Assembly (NCBI GenBank): GCA_034401795.1
Contig: CM067373.1
Span: 42,609,142-42,673,141, forward strand
Source: Chaetoderma sp. LZ-2023a
Lineage: Eukaryota; Mollusca; Caudofoveata; Chaetodermatida; Chaetodermatidae
Direction of reading: 5' to 3'
Length of the DNA: 64,000 bases
The position numbers and the translations under genes were made by a program. Under the pieces are notes generated by a model. That model was given only the letters and a program-made list of their open reading frames with translations, had not been told where the DNA came from and did not search any database. Position 1 is the first letter of the stretch. The number at the start of each line of letters is the position of its first letter. Shown in pieces: positions 11,821 through 23,459 of this stretch.

Positions 11821-11821
11821 T
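11748..11821. repeat. (TAC)n microsatellite, part of a SINE composite
   Basis: About 24 TAC units with one TGC. It is followed directly by sequence homologous to the segment that follows TAC-type tails in the SINE cluster at 54 kb. Confidence 0.95.
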
Positions 11822-11829
11822 AAAAGCTA

Positions 11830-11965
11830 CATACTTGCGAGTGCTTAGTGATCTAGCAAGATGTACACCATCAAAATTTCAGGTAATTCGTGTGGTTGTG
11901 AGACGGGTGGTTGAAAGCCAGTCCTGTGAAGAAGGATTTTTGTTCTCTGGTTTGTAGTCTGGTGG
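11830..11965 (+). mobile_element. SINE-associated tail segment
   Basis: Contains TTGCGAGTGCTTAG, GTGTGGTTGTGAG, GGTTGAAAGCCAGTCCTGTGA and TTGTTCTCTGG in the same order as the unit spanning 54000-54110 (reverse strand) in the SINE cluster. It appears to belong to the repeated SINE unit. Confidence 0.65.
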
Positions 11966-12063
11966 CATTCTCGCAACACCATCGGACCGTACTAATTACG
12001 TAGTAATTCATCGTCTGTCTGGAGTTACGACGTCACGGAGGATTATCCCTCTGCCGGCGGGAG

Positions 12064-12270
12064 AATGGTCTGGTGGTAGAGCACTCGCCTCCCAAACGCT
12101 AGGCGAAAGGTGCCATATAATAGTCAGGTTCGAACCCCACTCGTCGAAAAAGATTTGAAAACGGCAAAATTACATTCCAGATGATGAATGAGCTAAATCT
12201 TAGTGCCAGTGCGTTGTCAAAGACAGGGTTCATAGAACTAATGCTTGACAATAATAAAAACTACTAACAA
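12064..12270 (+). mobile_element. tRNA-derived SINE copy 1
   Basis: Head GGTGGTAGAGCACTCG resembles a tRNA D-arm/box A region. CAGGTTCGAACCCC at about 12127 is a clear pol III box B. The body follows (AATTACATTCCA, CCAGTGCGTTGTCAA, GACAGGGTT, CTAATGCTTGACAATAATA) and ends in a short ACTAC tail. It is not a functional tRNA because the acceptor stem and full cloverleaf are not present. Confidence 0.85.
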
Positions 12271-12695
12271 TTTTGCTGAAAGCGGTTGCTGTTGCGTTTT
12301 ATTTTTTTATCGTAAAATTGGCATCCGCCTTCGGGACCCCACAGACACACGTCAACCAGAGCTCGCAAAAAATCGCTCCTTTAGAGTTATTGAAAAATGC
12401 TTCAAAAAATTATAGTTTGAAAACAATGTTGCTGAAAGTTGTTGCTGTTGCGCTTTAGTCTTTGGTCACACAATTGGCGTACGTGCTCGGGACCACATGT
12501 GCAAGATTCCAGCCAGGTTTGGAGAAGATTACACAAGTAGAACCAGAGTTATGGAAAAATACGTTAAAATGTTTATTTTGAAGATTGTTTCTAAAAGCTG
12601 TTGCTGTTGCATTTTAGACCCCAAAATTGGCATATCTGGTCGACACCCCGCGGACATGCTTAAGATCCCTACAGTAGAAGCAGAGTTAACACATG
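12271..12695. repeat. Three-unit tandem repeat, about 155-160 bp
   Basis: Three diverged units begin near 12271, 12425 and 12585. Each contains GCTGTTGC/GGTTGCTGTTGC followed by a T-rich block, AATTGGCAT or AATTGGCGT, then a GGGACC/CGACACC block and CAGAG. No coding frame is shared. Confidence 0.75.
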
Positions 12696-12699
12696 TCTA

Positions 12700-12958
12700 G
12701 ATGTTGGTCTAGCGGTAGGCTTATTCACCTCTAAAACGCTAGGCGGAGTGTCGCAGAATTCCCTGGTTTCGAACCCTACTCGGGTCGAAAACTGGAAAAG
12801 CTAAAAATTACATCCCGATAATGAATGAGCTTGATCCATAGAAACATTACTATATTAACGTATAAGATTTCTATTGCCAAATCCTAGTATCGGTGCGTCG
12901 TCAATGGCAGGGTTCATAGAACTAATGCTTGACAATAATACAAAAACTACTACTACTC
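12700..12958 (+). mobile_element. tRNA-derived SINE copy 2
   Basis: Head GGTCTAGCGGTAGG, CTAGGCGGAGTGTCGCAG, box B GGTTTCGAACCC (about 12769), body AAATTACATCCCGA, CAGTATCGGTGCGTCGTCAA-like core and the tail GACAATAATACAAAAACTACTACTAC. An extra block of about 45 bp (12838-12885) lies between the head and the core compared with copy 1. Confidence 0.85.
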
Positions 12959-14009
12959 GTAAATAGGTAGGAATGATTGTGACCCTACCATCCGTATCCA
13001 TAGAAATTAGGAAATTAGAAATTAGCTATGAACAATTTAACTGTTTCTTAATGAATTCATTGTCTAAGCAATCAAACTATTACCTTCAAAGACAATTTCT
13101 TAGCGGCAATAGGATCGGTGAAATCTAGCCTCGGGAGGAATTAAAACCGCATGACGAGAGAATAAAGGCATAGATGTCTATCAACGAAACACGCATCAAA
13201 ATTGTAAAGAATTCTTTTAGTAAAACTCTGAATTCGTTCTAACTTTCGCTAACCTGCAGATCGTGTATCGACCGCACGGAGAGATGCATATCACTTGTCA
13301 GACCCTCGCTAGACCGAACACCTGCTTTTTGGGACCAACATGTGACGGTTCTTTACGGCTGATGGGGTTATAAGCTCACCTGTCTTAATGGGCCACCATC
13401 ATCTGACACCAAATGCATATATACCCTAGCCAAAGAGATTTCTTAAATGACAAGTTGTCCCAAGTGAGCCATTTTGACAGATCATAGGAGTGTCCGTATT
13501 AGACAGAGTTTTACCGTTTATCACTTGTCAGAATCAGAGCTCAGCCCACCGGCGTGGAAGGTAATAGTGAGAAGTGTCCTAACAAGCAATTATTGCATAG
13601 CAAATGCCGAACAACTCCTTGATACAGATGTTTCAGATTCTGTTGATACCAGACCCATTCGTCTCTTTGTCTTCGTACTAGCTAATTACTGGCGGCGTGT
13701 CCGGGTGGGCTATGGTAACCCATCAGGGTGGAAACTGGGTGGAGTAGCGTAATTTCTATTACATGCAGTAAAAAAATTCATAAGAATTTTAAACGGAAAA
13801 ATATGTTTCTGAGCATCTGTCAAACAGCGAAGGTCGAGTAACGGGAAAGATGTTACGTCAAGTTAGTCCCCTGCGATGATGGAAGCCTGACACCATATAT
13901 CATAACCTCCATGGTAGAGCCTAGTCAACCAGTACCCGACCAGATCCGTACTAGTTATTCCGTTCTCTATTTTTTGATATCCCGTACCACGGTATTGACT
14001 AACCCCTAT
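12959..14009. other. Unassigned 1-kb region
   Basis: Only small open frames, the longest 92 codons (13474-13752), with no recognisable domain. Confidence 0.4.
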
Positions 14010-14536
14010 TAGTGTTGTTCCGATTAATCGATTTGATCGATGATTGATTGGTTTGCATGTTCAACCAACCGATCGATCATGATTTCAGAAGTCGATTTTT
14101 GTTGCTTATTGACTTTATTAATCTATTTTAACTGATCAAGCTAGAATACGATGCTTTTTGGAAAAGAATTGAAATTTAATTGTTACAACTATATAGTATT
14201 ACTCCTTAGGCCAAGACATTAATTCTTCCAGCACTGAAATGGTATGTTAATTTCAAAGCAACCATACCAGTAACATGTTGAATATTTTGAAACTTATTTG
14301 ACTGGAAGCTGTTGCTGCTAGTTTCAAAATATTCAACAGATTATCTTTTAAATTATTAAGAATCGGTCATACCTGCGACTTGGTTTGAGAGGGGTAATTA
14401 TCCTTGAACTTGCTATAATTACTGCATTCAAAATGGGTAAAAAATGAGAACCTGTTATGATCAATCATTAATTGATCATAGGTTAGTATATAAAACCAAT
14501 CATCGATCACAAAAATAGTACCAATTCCCAACACTA
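14010..14536. mobile_element. hAT-type MITE with 8-bp target duplication
   Basis: A 527-bp element begins TAGTGTTG and ends CAACACTA. It is flanked by a perfect 8-bp direct repeat ACCCCTAT (14002-14009 and 14537-14544). Beyond the first 8 bp the ends stay complementary in places (GATCGATGATTG / CAATCATCGATC). The 8-bp duplication and TAG...CTA-type ends are hallmarks of hAT transposons. No transposase frame is present, so it is non-autonomous. Confidence 0.88.
14268..14347. mobile_element. MITE-A hairpin core nested in the hAT MITE
   Basis: TGTTGAATATTTTGAAACTT and the matching arm TTTCAAAATATTCAACA flank an ACTGGAAGCTGTTGCTGC loop. Only the core is present, without MITE-A ends. Either a partial MITE-A sits here or the core is itself mobile. 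Confidence 0.7.
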
Positions 14537-14544
14537 ACCCCTAT

Positions 14545-15985
14545 ACGATTTCTATGCCCTGACCGAATCTAGTGTCTATTTCGTCCCATCTCACTGGATT
14601 ACTACTGACTTATTCATACCCTGAAACTCGGCCACTCTGCGACCGATTTCGCGCCTTTGTTGCTTGGCAGCTAATGGTAAAATATAACGCTTAATGAGGG
14701 AATATCCAAATTTACGGTACGGATAATTCAATCATAGGGTACGGAATACTGAGATCCAATGGCTTAGGTACGGATTGAAGGATACGGCTTTTGGGTACGG
14801 AATGACGAGTATCATCGTTCAGAGTGCACAAGTCTGCGTCACATATGTCATCGTCATAACTGTGTCTGTCACCATCGTTAACATCGTCGTCATTGTCCTC
14901 TTGTTGTAATCGAAGACTGCTATAGGCCTGTAAGCTGAGGCGCAGTTACGAGTTGGCTATGTACAGTTTATGCCACCGCAATAGGTATGTGTACGAACCA
15001 TCTCTATCAGGAACCATTGAAATGGTACTACATATAATGTACTCTCCATGTTCTGTTTGGCAATTAGATGACGCGTACGCGCATGCGCGTTTGAGATTTA
15101 CCTGTTTGTTTTTCTCATGATTATAGGCACTGACTAACTAAATTTGTGAAAATCGGGGGTTTTCCACGAGAACAGCAACATTTCTGTGCCATATGTATGT
15201 ATCTTTGACTGTTCCAACAGACACACGTGCAATAACACATCTATCTAGTTCAGTCATTCTCACCTGCCAGGTGAGTGAAGGAAACCACAAGGTGTATCTT
15301 TGAGCAGAAATGACTCAGCCGCTCTGGGTTAACCTGAGGACGACGCCCTCCTGAAGTCTCATCTCACAAACTCTCCCCAGAGCGAACAGGAGGAGATTAA
15401 TAATGCTTCAAGATTCAACACTGCTTCAGCGACCACATTTGTTATGACGCCGCAAGATGGCGGTTCTTGAAGACGGATAATCAAAAGACCTTCGAATGAT
15501 CACCTGTCTAAAGTGCCATAGTCATGCGGCTCCGTGCAATAACATTTCCTCCGTATTACGAAAGCGCGCGTCTTTGAGAACCACCTGATGTGTGTTCTAT
15601 AGAGGTGGTTCCTTAAGATCGCTATGGTGTGAGCATCGCGTTGTTGTATGCACGCACGCATGCGTGATTTGTGTCTGTCTGCACTCTGTCAGCATATCAC
15701 GGACATTCAGGGTGTTGTCTGTTTTCGGGTGTTAGATGTATTCAGTTACATCGTTATCTTGGCAACAGCCTCGAGCTGTAAGATACATATTATGTGAATG
15801 ACAAGTATGCCTATCATTACACAGGAAAGAGGACCGTCTATTGTGTCTAAAATTTGTATCATTAAACAATTACTGTTTCCGGTCCTTCCGGTCCCAACAC
15901 CACTTGATTCACTCAGCTTTTCTCACCCTCCCTCATCAGCCTCATCGACTTCCGCCTCGTCTCTGCGTCTTATATCCTGGTCCTC
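14545..15985. other. Unassigned region with a few promoter-like words
   Basis: No recognisable gene or repeat. Notable words are GCGCATGCGC (15079-15088), an NRF1-type palindrome, and CAAGATGGCGG (15453-15463), a YY1-type motif. Neither has a recognisable downstream exon. Confidence 0.35.
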
Positions 15986-15994
15986 TTGTTACAT

Positions 15995-16055
15995 TGCTCC
16001 TCCTCCTCCTCCCCTCGCCCCCCCCCCCCCCCCCTTACTCCTCCTCCTCCGTCAC
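15995..16055. repeat. CCT/C-rich low-complexity tract
   Basis: CTCCTC repeats with a C run. The two long overlapping open frames across it (15798-16290) are Pro/Leu-rich by composition. Confidence 0.8.
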
Positions 16056-16574
16056 CACCATATATGTCGACCGGCTTTACATTCACTCATCCCGGGCAAA
16101 TATCGGTCGGTCTGACGGACGGACTCTAAGAAATCTAACCCGGCGAATCGTCGGATATCTATCTGCATTTAATCCATGTACAATTTTGTCAGTTCTCGGA
16201 GCTTGGCAATTTAAAGAGCTGTTGTATGTATCCTATACCTGGCTTTATTACGGAACACGCCCAGGTCTACAGATTGCCGAGTGGCATTAGTTTGACAGGG
16301 CATACAGTGTATCAGCTTGACGGGAAACATCTGTCCTTACGTATTACAATCAGGCTTTGTCTTAGCCACAGTTAATGACACGCACTTGAAAGGGAAATAA
16401 ACGTAGACTTTGGACTGGAGCAGGATGTGTGTAATCTGAACCAGTATGTATTGGATGATGAAATATATAGATTATGGTATGAGTGGGTACATGATTGCAG
16501 GGTGAGTATTTTGGTGAGGAGAGTGGGCTTGACACAGCAGATTCTGGGTAAAGCTGATTATATAGCACACCGGC

Positions 16575-16585
16575 CCCTCCTCCTC

Positions 16586-16625
<40 letters not shown>

Positions 16626-16735
16626 TCATCATCATTAATCTCCTCCCCCCCCCCCCATCATCCTCCTCCTCTTCCTCCTCCTCCTCATCATCATCATTCT
16701 CCTCCTCCTCCTCCTCCTCCACTCCATATAATATG
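16575..16735. repeat. Compound trinucleotide repeat (CTC, CGT, CAT)
   Basis: CTCCTC, then a GTC/CGT run, then CAT, then CTC/CCT with CAT. It encodes poly-Val, poly-Ser or poly-Glu depending on frame and has no gene-like context. Confidence 0.95.
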
Positions 16736-16959
16736 TCCAACGGCTGAGGATGACCCTGGGTGAAGGGTTTCTGGGTACGCATATTCCGCAGTGTCATTGA
16801 CAAAATAGGTTGGGCAGATTCGGGTGTAAGATGTGTGCACGCTTGTTATCGCGTTTTGTTGGGTGGGTATAGTAGCTCATTCAGGGGTGTAGGACCGTAC
16901 TTTGACCTAGTGACTATGGGTGGAACCAAAACCTAGGGCGTACAATGGGGATACATTAT

Positions 16960-17025
16960 GTTGTTGTTGTTGTTGTTGTTGTTTTTGTTGTTGGTGGTGG
17001 TGGTGGTGGTGGTGGTGGCGGTGGT
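16960..17025. repeat. (TTG)n-(GGT)n microsatellite
   Basis: TTG run followed by a GGT run. Confidence 0.95.
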
Positions 17026-17461
17026 TTGGTTTTATTTGCCGCTTACACCTAGATGTATTTGAGCCATGCCTCTATTCCTGCGGTGCTTCCCCGAGGGGTT
17101 GCGAAATGAAAGTAAAACTGATAAAAGTAAAACATTATGATGTTGCGAGGGGTGTATGCGGTGCCTGTCTAATGAGCTGTTGTCGGCGGGTGTCAGTGTT
17201 GTATGTCGTGTACAGCAGGGTGGGAGGGGTAATTACTTTATTTCTCTCGGATGTGGTGGGGGTGGAGGTCAGTCTGTGAAATTAAATCTTAAAACGGAAA
17301 TCAAGAAAAAAGGTTTATGGTTTGGTGGGAGAGGAGGAGACCTTGGAGGGATGGGGGGTGAGGTTATCTCCCACCACCACACCACACCACACCCCTTGCC
17401 CCGCCCCCTTGACCCCCACCCCCTGTTCCTACGCCTATGCGATTGTAACCCGATTCTGTGA

Positions 17462-20407
17462 TGTCGTCAGCATATCCTATATAGGGATATAAAGGATGTA
17501 TGTGGGTGGCTTGACTCGCGCATCTATGACTCCACAAACAGTACCTCTAGCAGATGGAAGTGTTTCCACGTCTGCTTGTTCATAAACATGCCCATGATTC
17601 AGCTACAGATCAGACTTCTATCACTGTCGGCATTCAAGTCCACTCTGTTATCATGTTTCCTTTTTCTCGTCCTTGCTGTTGTTGCATTGTGTGTTGAGGG
17701 CAACATGCGTGCATTTTTGCGCAGTGATTAAACCATGTAATTATTGTTATTATCAATGCTGACTGTTTGTATGCACGTGTTGCGCAGGTTAGTCACCGCT
17801 TTGTCGAAGCGATATGATCACAACTGATGCGGGGGTCGGTGTGGCAGCCAGGTTAACGACGAGAAACATTTCACTCTGAATGTCAGAAAACCATGAATTT
17901 CAAGCTAACAAATATTAAACATAGTGCTTATTTCGAGAAAAGATTAACTCAAAGTTGTTGATATCAATGACATCAGCAACATTAAATCAAGCTGTTTACA
18001 GAATAATAATGCTCGTCAGGTTTGCTAATCACAGCTATAGTAATGAAGAAGCACGTACGTGTATATAGGTCTATAGAGAGATGGGCAGAATGGAATGGAT
18101 TTAGTGAAAGCCTGTTGGGCAAACACACAATTCCGGTTAACACTACGATTTAATTAATGCTGATCTGCACTGGAAATGACGCATGATAGCTTTTGTATTC
18201 ATTATCAACAAAGACATGTGTAGGAAGAGTTGAAGGGGAAAACTTAATAATTACAATAACAGTGACCTAAGGATGTTATTACTGAGCGAAAATAAGATGT
18301 TATAACGCGGAATCTGCGCAGGAAAATTATTACTGCCCATTATAAATGGCCCCATGGAAAGTTATTTATATGCATAAAATGTAGGCTGGAACATGGTTTA
18401 ATAATGAGTGTGTTAAAATATCAGCGGTTCCGATTGTTCGTTGTGTCGGAATCGCGAGCTGTTTCTATAATAATTATCGCCTATTATTAATGATCGCGAT
18501 TATGAAATGCTTCTGGGTTGTACAAGTCGATAATTAAATATTCTTAACGTTATCGATTTTACCGAAATAATTATTAGAATCGATTGTTAATATTGAAAGA
18601 AATCTTTCAAAATTCTCCAAAAGAATGGATGAATGCTTTTTCAAATACATCTGGTCCGGGACGGGTGGTGTTTTGGTTTAGCCGGGTTAAGGACGAGGTG
18701 GCGTTGTTGGATTGACATGGTTGTGATGGGTGTGTAGAGAATTTGCATCTGCAATACACATAGGATACATTGTGGGTTTTGTCTATCTTCCTTCCATCTG
18801 GCCGCTCTGATGTCCAGCTAATAAAGACGTCATTTACCACCCGATGCCACCCCATCCCACCCTATGCCACCATCTCCACCCATGCCACCGATCACACGCC
18901 ATGTCATCACACTACCTATAGCTAATTTAATAAAATGCGGCTAAAGGATGGGATGGGTGGGGAGGGGGTGTCTTTTATTAAAACTTTCCATTAAACATCG
19001 TTGCATATTATTCCTATCTAACTTTCTTTTTTAACGCGACTTTATTCTCATAAATATCCTTTTTTTATCAATCCATATTTCCCGAATCCGCCCACCCACT
19101 ACCCCACCCCACCCCACCCCCTCATCCATTCTTCATCGGTGTTAGAAATCAAATAATTCATGTAGAGTTAATGAATCGGTTTTCTAATTCTGCGTTAATT
19201 TGGAGTGGGGACGATGCATTCACTGGCAGGCCAGCCATTCAGATAACATCTCTGTCTCTTTCGCTCTCATCTTTACCCGGCCTGATAAAGCCTTAATCGT
19301 CCTGATGGAGATCGCATTGTCTTGTTCACAGCCTGGGACATTCTCCTCTGCTTCCATGCGGGGATGGGTGATACTGGCATGGCGATGATTATGATGCTAT
19401 ATTGGACATGAAATTGAAAGAATATCTCTATTGAAAGCTGGGGCTGATTGAATACCGCCGAAGTCAAATTACTGCCGCCGATATGATTGAATGATGCAGT
19501 TGTTGTTGTGCTGGTGGTACTGCTGATGCTACAATGTTGCATCTGTTGTTGATGGTTCTGCATCTGCCTGATGATTATTTCCTCATCACCAGCCCCACCC
19601 CTCCCCTCATCCTGGAGGATGATAATAGAGTTATAGACCCTGTGTGTTCTCACTCCCTGTTATACACTGTCTCTTGTGTCAAATCCGCCCATTCATATCG
19701 TGGTGCTATACACAGTCAGGGAGGGAGTGGCGCATTATTCTTCATAGCGCAATTCTTAGCTTGTTTTTGCCTAATTTGTGCACCAGGGATGGGCTTTTCA
19801 GCAAACTCAGAGTCATATTTATCAATGTCTTTCTGAATTCATGAAATGGTTGTTGTCGCTGAAACTCTGACAATATATGCAATCTGCTGAATACTTCTCA
19901 CACACTTTGACGGAATGGAGGCTTCAGTCAAATTGTTTTAAAGATATTCTTCATTGCCTCATCGCCAATATCTACTGACCTAATTATAAACTTGTAGGCC
20001 CAAGCGGCTTTGGGTTGATACTGGGCATTGTTGATGCATAGTGGGTTGGTGAGGGCACATGCTACCCGGCTTGTGTTCCGGATGTACGCCGCCCTAATTC
20101 TATACAATATAGTTCCAGGGATAGGCTGGCATTTCCAGGCAATAAAAGCAATTATTTGGCAATTTTATTTTTTAAAAACGTTTCCACAGATAATAAGCCT
20201 ATTCAATCATTTGGCCTTTTCGGAAAATCATGATTCTGGATTTCTTGTTTCTTCCAAGGCGGCTATTATTGTATCGGGTCTAGCTATCCGAAGTGAGTGC
20301 TGAGTGTGGGATGTGACTACCGGATGGATATGGGTCATGATCCTCACATAGGGGGTAGAATGATGGTTTCTGCGGGTTTGTATCTTGTGTGGGTGAGGTG
20401 GGTCATT

Positions 20408-20408
<1 letters not shown>
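17462..20408. other. Unassigned 2.9-kb region
   Basis: AT-rich in 17.8-18.6 kb. Contains short CCACCC/GCCACC runs near 18838-18890 and CCCACCCCAC near 19090-19120. No ORF above about 126 codons and no recognisable domain. I see no repeat unit here that recurs elsewhere in the window. Confidence 0.4.
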
Positions 20409-20410
<2 letters not shown>

Positions 20411-20487
<77 letters not shown>

Positions 20488-20835
20488 GGAGGGAGGTGGT
20501 GGGGAGTGAGAGAGAGAGAGGGGGGAGAGGAGGGATGGAAGGAAGGAGGAAGGAAAGGAGGGGGAGGGAGGGAGGAGGGAGCGAGCGAGAGAGAGGGGAG
20601 GAAGGAGAGAGGGGAGGGAGCGAGCGAGAGAGAGAGGGGGGGGGGAGGGAGGGAGGGGGAGCTAGCGAGCGAGTGAGCGAGAGAGAGAGAGAGAGAGGGG
20701 GGAGGGAAGGAGGAAGGAGGGAGGGAGGGAGGGAGGGCGGGGGGAGGGAGGGAGGGAGAGAGGAGGGAAGGAGGGGAGGGGAGAGAGAGAGGGGGGAGGG
20801 AGGGAGGGAAGGAGGGAGAGGGGAGAGAGAGAGGG
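20411..20835. repeat. Polypurine tract, (GA)n then GGA/GGGA repeats
   Basis: About 36 uninterrupted GA units, then more than 300 bp that is nearly all purine on the + strand with occasional GC or T. The three overlapping Arg/Glu/Gly frames are compositional. Long mirror-like purine tracts can form triplex (H-DNA) structures; that is general knowledge and has not been tested here. Confidence 0.95.
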
Positions 20836-20847
20836 AGGATATGGATG

Positions 20848-20982
20848 GAGGTAGGGGGTGGGGTGGGGGAGGAGGGATGGAGGGGAGGGTAGGGAGGAGT
20901 GGGGTGGGGTGTTGGTGGGGTTTGGTTGGGTGGGGTGGGTGGGGTTGGGAGTGGGGTGTGGAGGGGGTGGGGGTGGTGAAGG
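20848..20982 (+). other. G-rich tract with quadruplex potential
   Basis: More than ten runs of three to five G on the + strand, separated by one to three bases. This meets the usual G-quadruplex spacing rule many times over. Confidence 0.75.
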
Positions 20983-21304
20983 AGAGCAGTACAGTGCCCT
21001 TTAATAGTGGTAATTAAGTTATCCCGTTAGTCACGGTAAAAAGGCTAACTGTCACGTTGTGTCCCTTTAATACGGGTGTGGTCCGGGGGTGTGGTGGTGG
21101 GGGTTGATAAATGTTAAGCCTGGGACCAAGGTGACATTATGATTAACTAACAGAGAAATTAAATGCAAAATGACATGGATCTCTGAACTATAGAAGGGAT
21201 CAATATGGGCTTTAAGTGTCACAAGAGCCAGCTTCCGGTCGTAAACGTGCGGAATATACAAATAGATTCCACTCAAATAGAAAACACTCTCATTTTGCAT
21301 CATA

Positions 21305-21416
<112 letters not shown>

Positions 21417-21465
21417 CGGCATCACGGTCATAATAACCAATGGTCGGTGATATTGCTGAATTATG

Positions 21466-21606
21466 AATACAAACAGTGGACTATACAGGACCTACAGTAC
21501 TGCTCACTCAGAAATACAAACAGTCGACTATACAGGACCTACAGTACTGCTCACTCAGAAAAACAAACAGTGGACTGTACAGGACCTACAGTACTGCTCA
21601 CTCGGA
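21466..21606. repeat. 47-bp tandem repeat, 3 copies
   Basis: Unit contains AATACAAACAGT, GACTATACAGGACC and TACAGTACTGCTCACTC. The units differ at only a few bases. Because 47 is not a multiple of three, the same peptide pattern appears in two frames. Confidence 0.95.
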
Positions 21607-21678
21607 AATCCACAGTTTCCAAAACAAAAATAGAAAAAGGTTAGTTAGTACAATTTTGAATATGATGCAAGAAATATT

Positions 21679-21756
21679 TTGTTAAATAATTTGGATTTAA
21701 TTTGATTGGTAGCCATTGCTGGCATCAATTCAAATTAAGTCCAAAATATTCAACAG
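21679..21756. mobile_element. Diverged MITE-A-like hairpin core
   Basis: TTAATTTGATTGGTAGCC and the complementary AATTCAAATTAAGTCC... arm ending AATATTCAACAG. It resembles the MITE-A core with mutations. Flanking MITE-A ends are absent. Confidence 0.5.
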
Positions 21757-21821
21757 CAGGTTGTACTTTGTTTTTGAAAACGTGTTACGTTATTTCTGAG
21801 CTGTATTGTATATATTGCAGA

Positions 21822-21918
21822 CAGGCAGGCAGACAGACAGACAGAGAGACAGACGGACGGACGGACGGACGGACGGACGGACGGACGGACGGACGGACGG
21901 ACGGACGGACAGACAGGT

Positions 21919-21962
<44 letters not shown>
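21822..21962. repeat. (CAGA)n-(GACG)n-(GGCA)n microsatellite
   Basis: Three abutting tetranucleotide runs related by single substitutions: AGAC, then ACGG, then AGGC. Confidence 0.95.
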
Positions 21963-21964
<2 letters not shown>

Positions 21965-22114
21965 AGGCTAAATATGATATATGTGACTTGTCAACTAAAA
22001 AAATACGCGAGATAAATTGAGAACAAAAGTATTATGTCCACGCCATAGATCACTCGAACGTAGCTTTCTATGACTTAGGTGAAGCCAGAAGTCCATCTGG
22101 TAGAACTGGCTGCA

Positions 22115-22208
22115 TTTTGGGCTAGCTGCATTTTGGACTAGCTGCATTGTGGACTAGCCGCATTGTGGGCTAGCCGCATTGTGGGCTAGCCGCATTGTGG
22201 GCTAGCTG
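22115..22208. repeat. 16-bp tandem repeat, about 6 copies
   Basis: Unit GCTAGCCGCATTGTGG, with GCTGCATT variants at the left side. Confidence 0.9.
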
Positions 22209-22283
22209 TCTCCGTGTCTGGTTAGCAAACACGGTCGGCTGCTATTATTAAAGCCGATGTAAGGACGATACTACTACAGGAAG

Positions 22284-22372
22284 CATGGGAAGTGTTGCTT
22301 GGGAAATGTTGCTTGGGAAATCTTGCGTGGGAAGTGTTGCTTGGGAAGTGTTGCTTGGGAAGTGTTGCTTGA
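22284..22372. repeat. 15-bp tandem repeat, about 6 copies
   Basis: Unit GGGAAGTGTTGCTTG with small variants. Confidence 0.9.
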
Positions 22373-22860
22373 AGTTACACATAATAGCATTTAGGTACCC
22401 ATCTAACTACCAACTTGATACCTAATTGGTTAAGTCTTAATACGGAAAAATTAGTTACCTCTCCGGGATATAGAAATTGTTTGAGTGTAGCTTTCGCGAC
22501 CATCTCGGTCACTTCCCCAGCCCTAACTGACGGTCGCTGGCAACGTCACTCTGGTCAGTTCTTGCGGAGTCACGTGATAGCATGGACTGGTAGACTGCTG
22601 GTATACGGTAGCTCTCGTCTCTGTTCATGGTTGGTTGATGCTTGTAGATTTAGGTTAAGTCTTGTTTTGCTAATGTAATATATATATATGCGCTGAACCA
22701 GTTAATAGACTACATAGGCAAGGCATGTCAGGTGCGACGTTGTTTCTGATAGCGACAATACACCGGTGAGCATCGAGCAAGCAATCTGTCCGGAGTCTGG
22801 CGTTGTCCAAGACAGAAATCGGCTCCTGTCAAAGCGGTAACGAGTTCGATATTGGTCTAT

Positions 22861-23243
22861 TGTTGTGGTGGCGGTGGCGGCGGCCGTGAGGATGGTGGTT
22901 AGAATGGTGATGGTGGTGAGAATGGTGATGGTGGTGAGGATGGTGATGGTGGTGATGTTGCTGTTGTTGCTGCCGTCATCGTCGTCGTCGTCGTCGTCGT
23001 CGTTGCTGCTGTTGTTGTTCGTGGTGATGATGATGGCGATAGTGGTGGAGCTGGTGGCTATGGTGGTTGTACTGCTGGGGCTGCTGCTGCTGATGATGAT
23101 GGTGATGGTGATGATGGTGATGATGGTGATGGTGGTGATGGTTGCGGTGAATGTAGTGATGATGCTATTGCTGCTGCTGCTGATGATGAAGATGATGGCG
23201 GTCACGTTGGCGGTGGCGGCGGTGAATATAGTGATGGTGGTGT

Positions 23244-23311
<68 letters not shown>

Positions 23312-23315
23312 ATGG
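22861..23315. repeat. Compound GGT/GAT/CGT/GCT trinucleotide domain
   Basis: About 450 bp of mixed triplets ending in a run of about 16 GCT (23242-23291) and a GAT run. It gives long Val/Met/Leu, Ile/Thr/Ser and Gln frames with no unique sequence, so I do not call a gene. Confidence 0.9.
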
Positions 23316-23459
23316 CGGTCACGTGTGATGGCGTGAAGAATAAATTGCATGTTTGTTTGAAAGGATTAGTCACATTCATCAATCGCAAATACGTTTAATA
23401 TTTCGCAATATTGAGCCAGAGGGGACTGTCTTCAGCACAAATAACTCCATTCCTAGATG

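Noticed and set aside
12064..12148. Functional tRNA gene
   Set aside because: Box A/B-like words are present, but the acceptor stem is missing and a SINE body and tail follow.
15798..16290. Two overlapping frames of 105 and 149 codons
   Set aside because: They are centred on CTC/C runs. The ends have no recognisable domain or splice context.
16558..16803. Glu/Asp-rich and Ser-rich frames
   Set aside because: Compositional product of compound trinucleotide repeats.
20389..21017. Long Arg/Glu/Gly-rich frames
   Set aside because: Purine-only DNA lacks most stop codons on the + strand. No unique sequence.
22702..23398. Frames of 228 and 177 codons
   Set aside because: Mostly trinucleotide runs. 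Short unique ends do not resemble a protein family.
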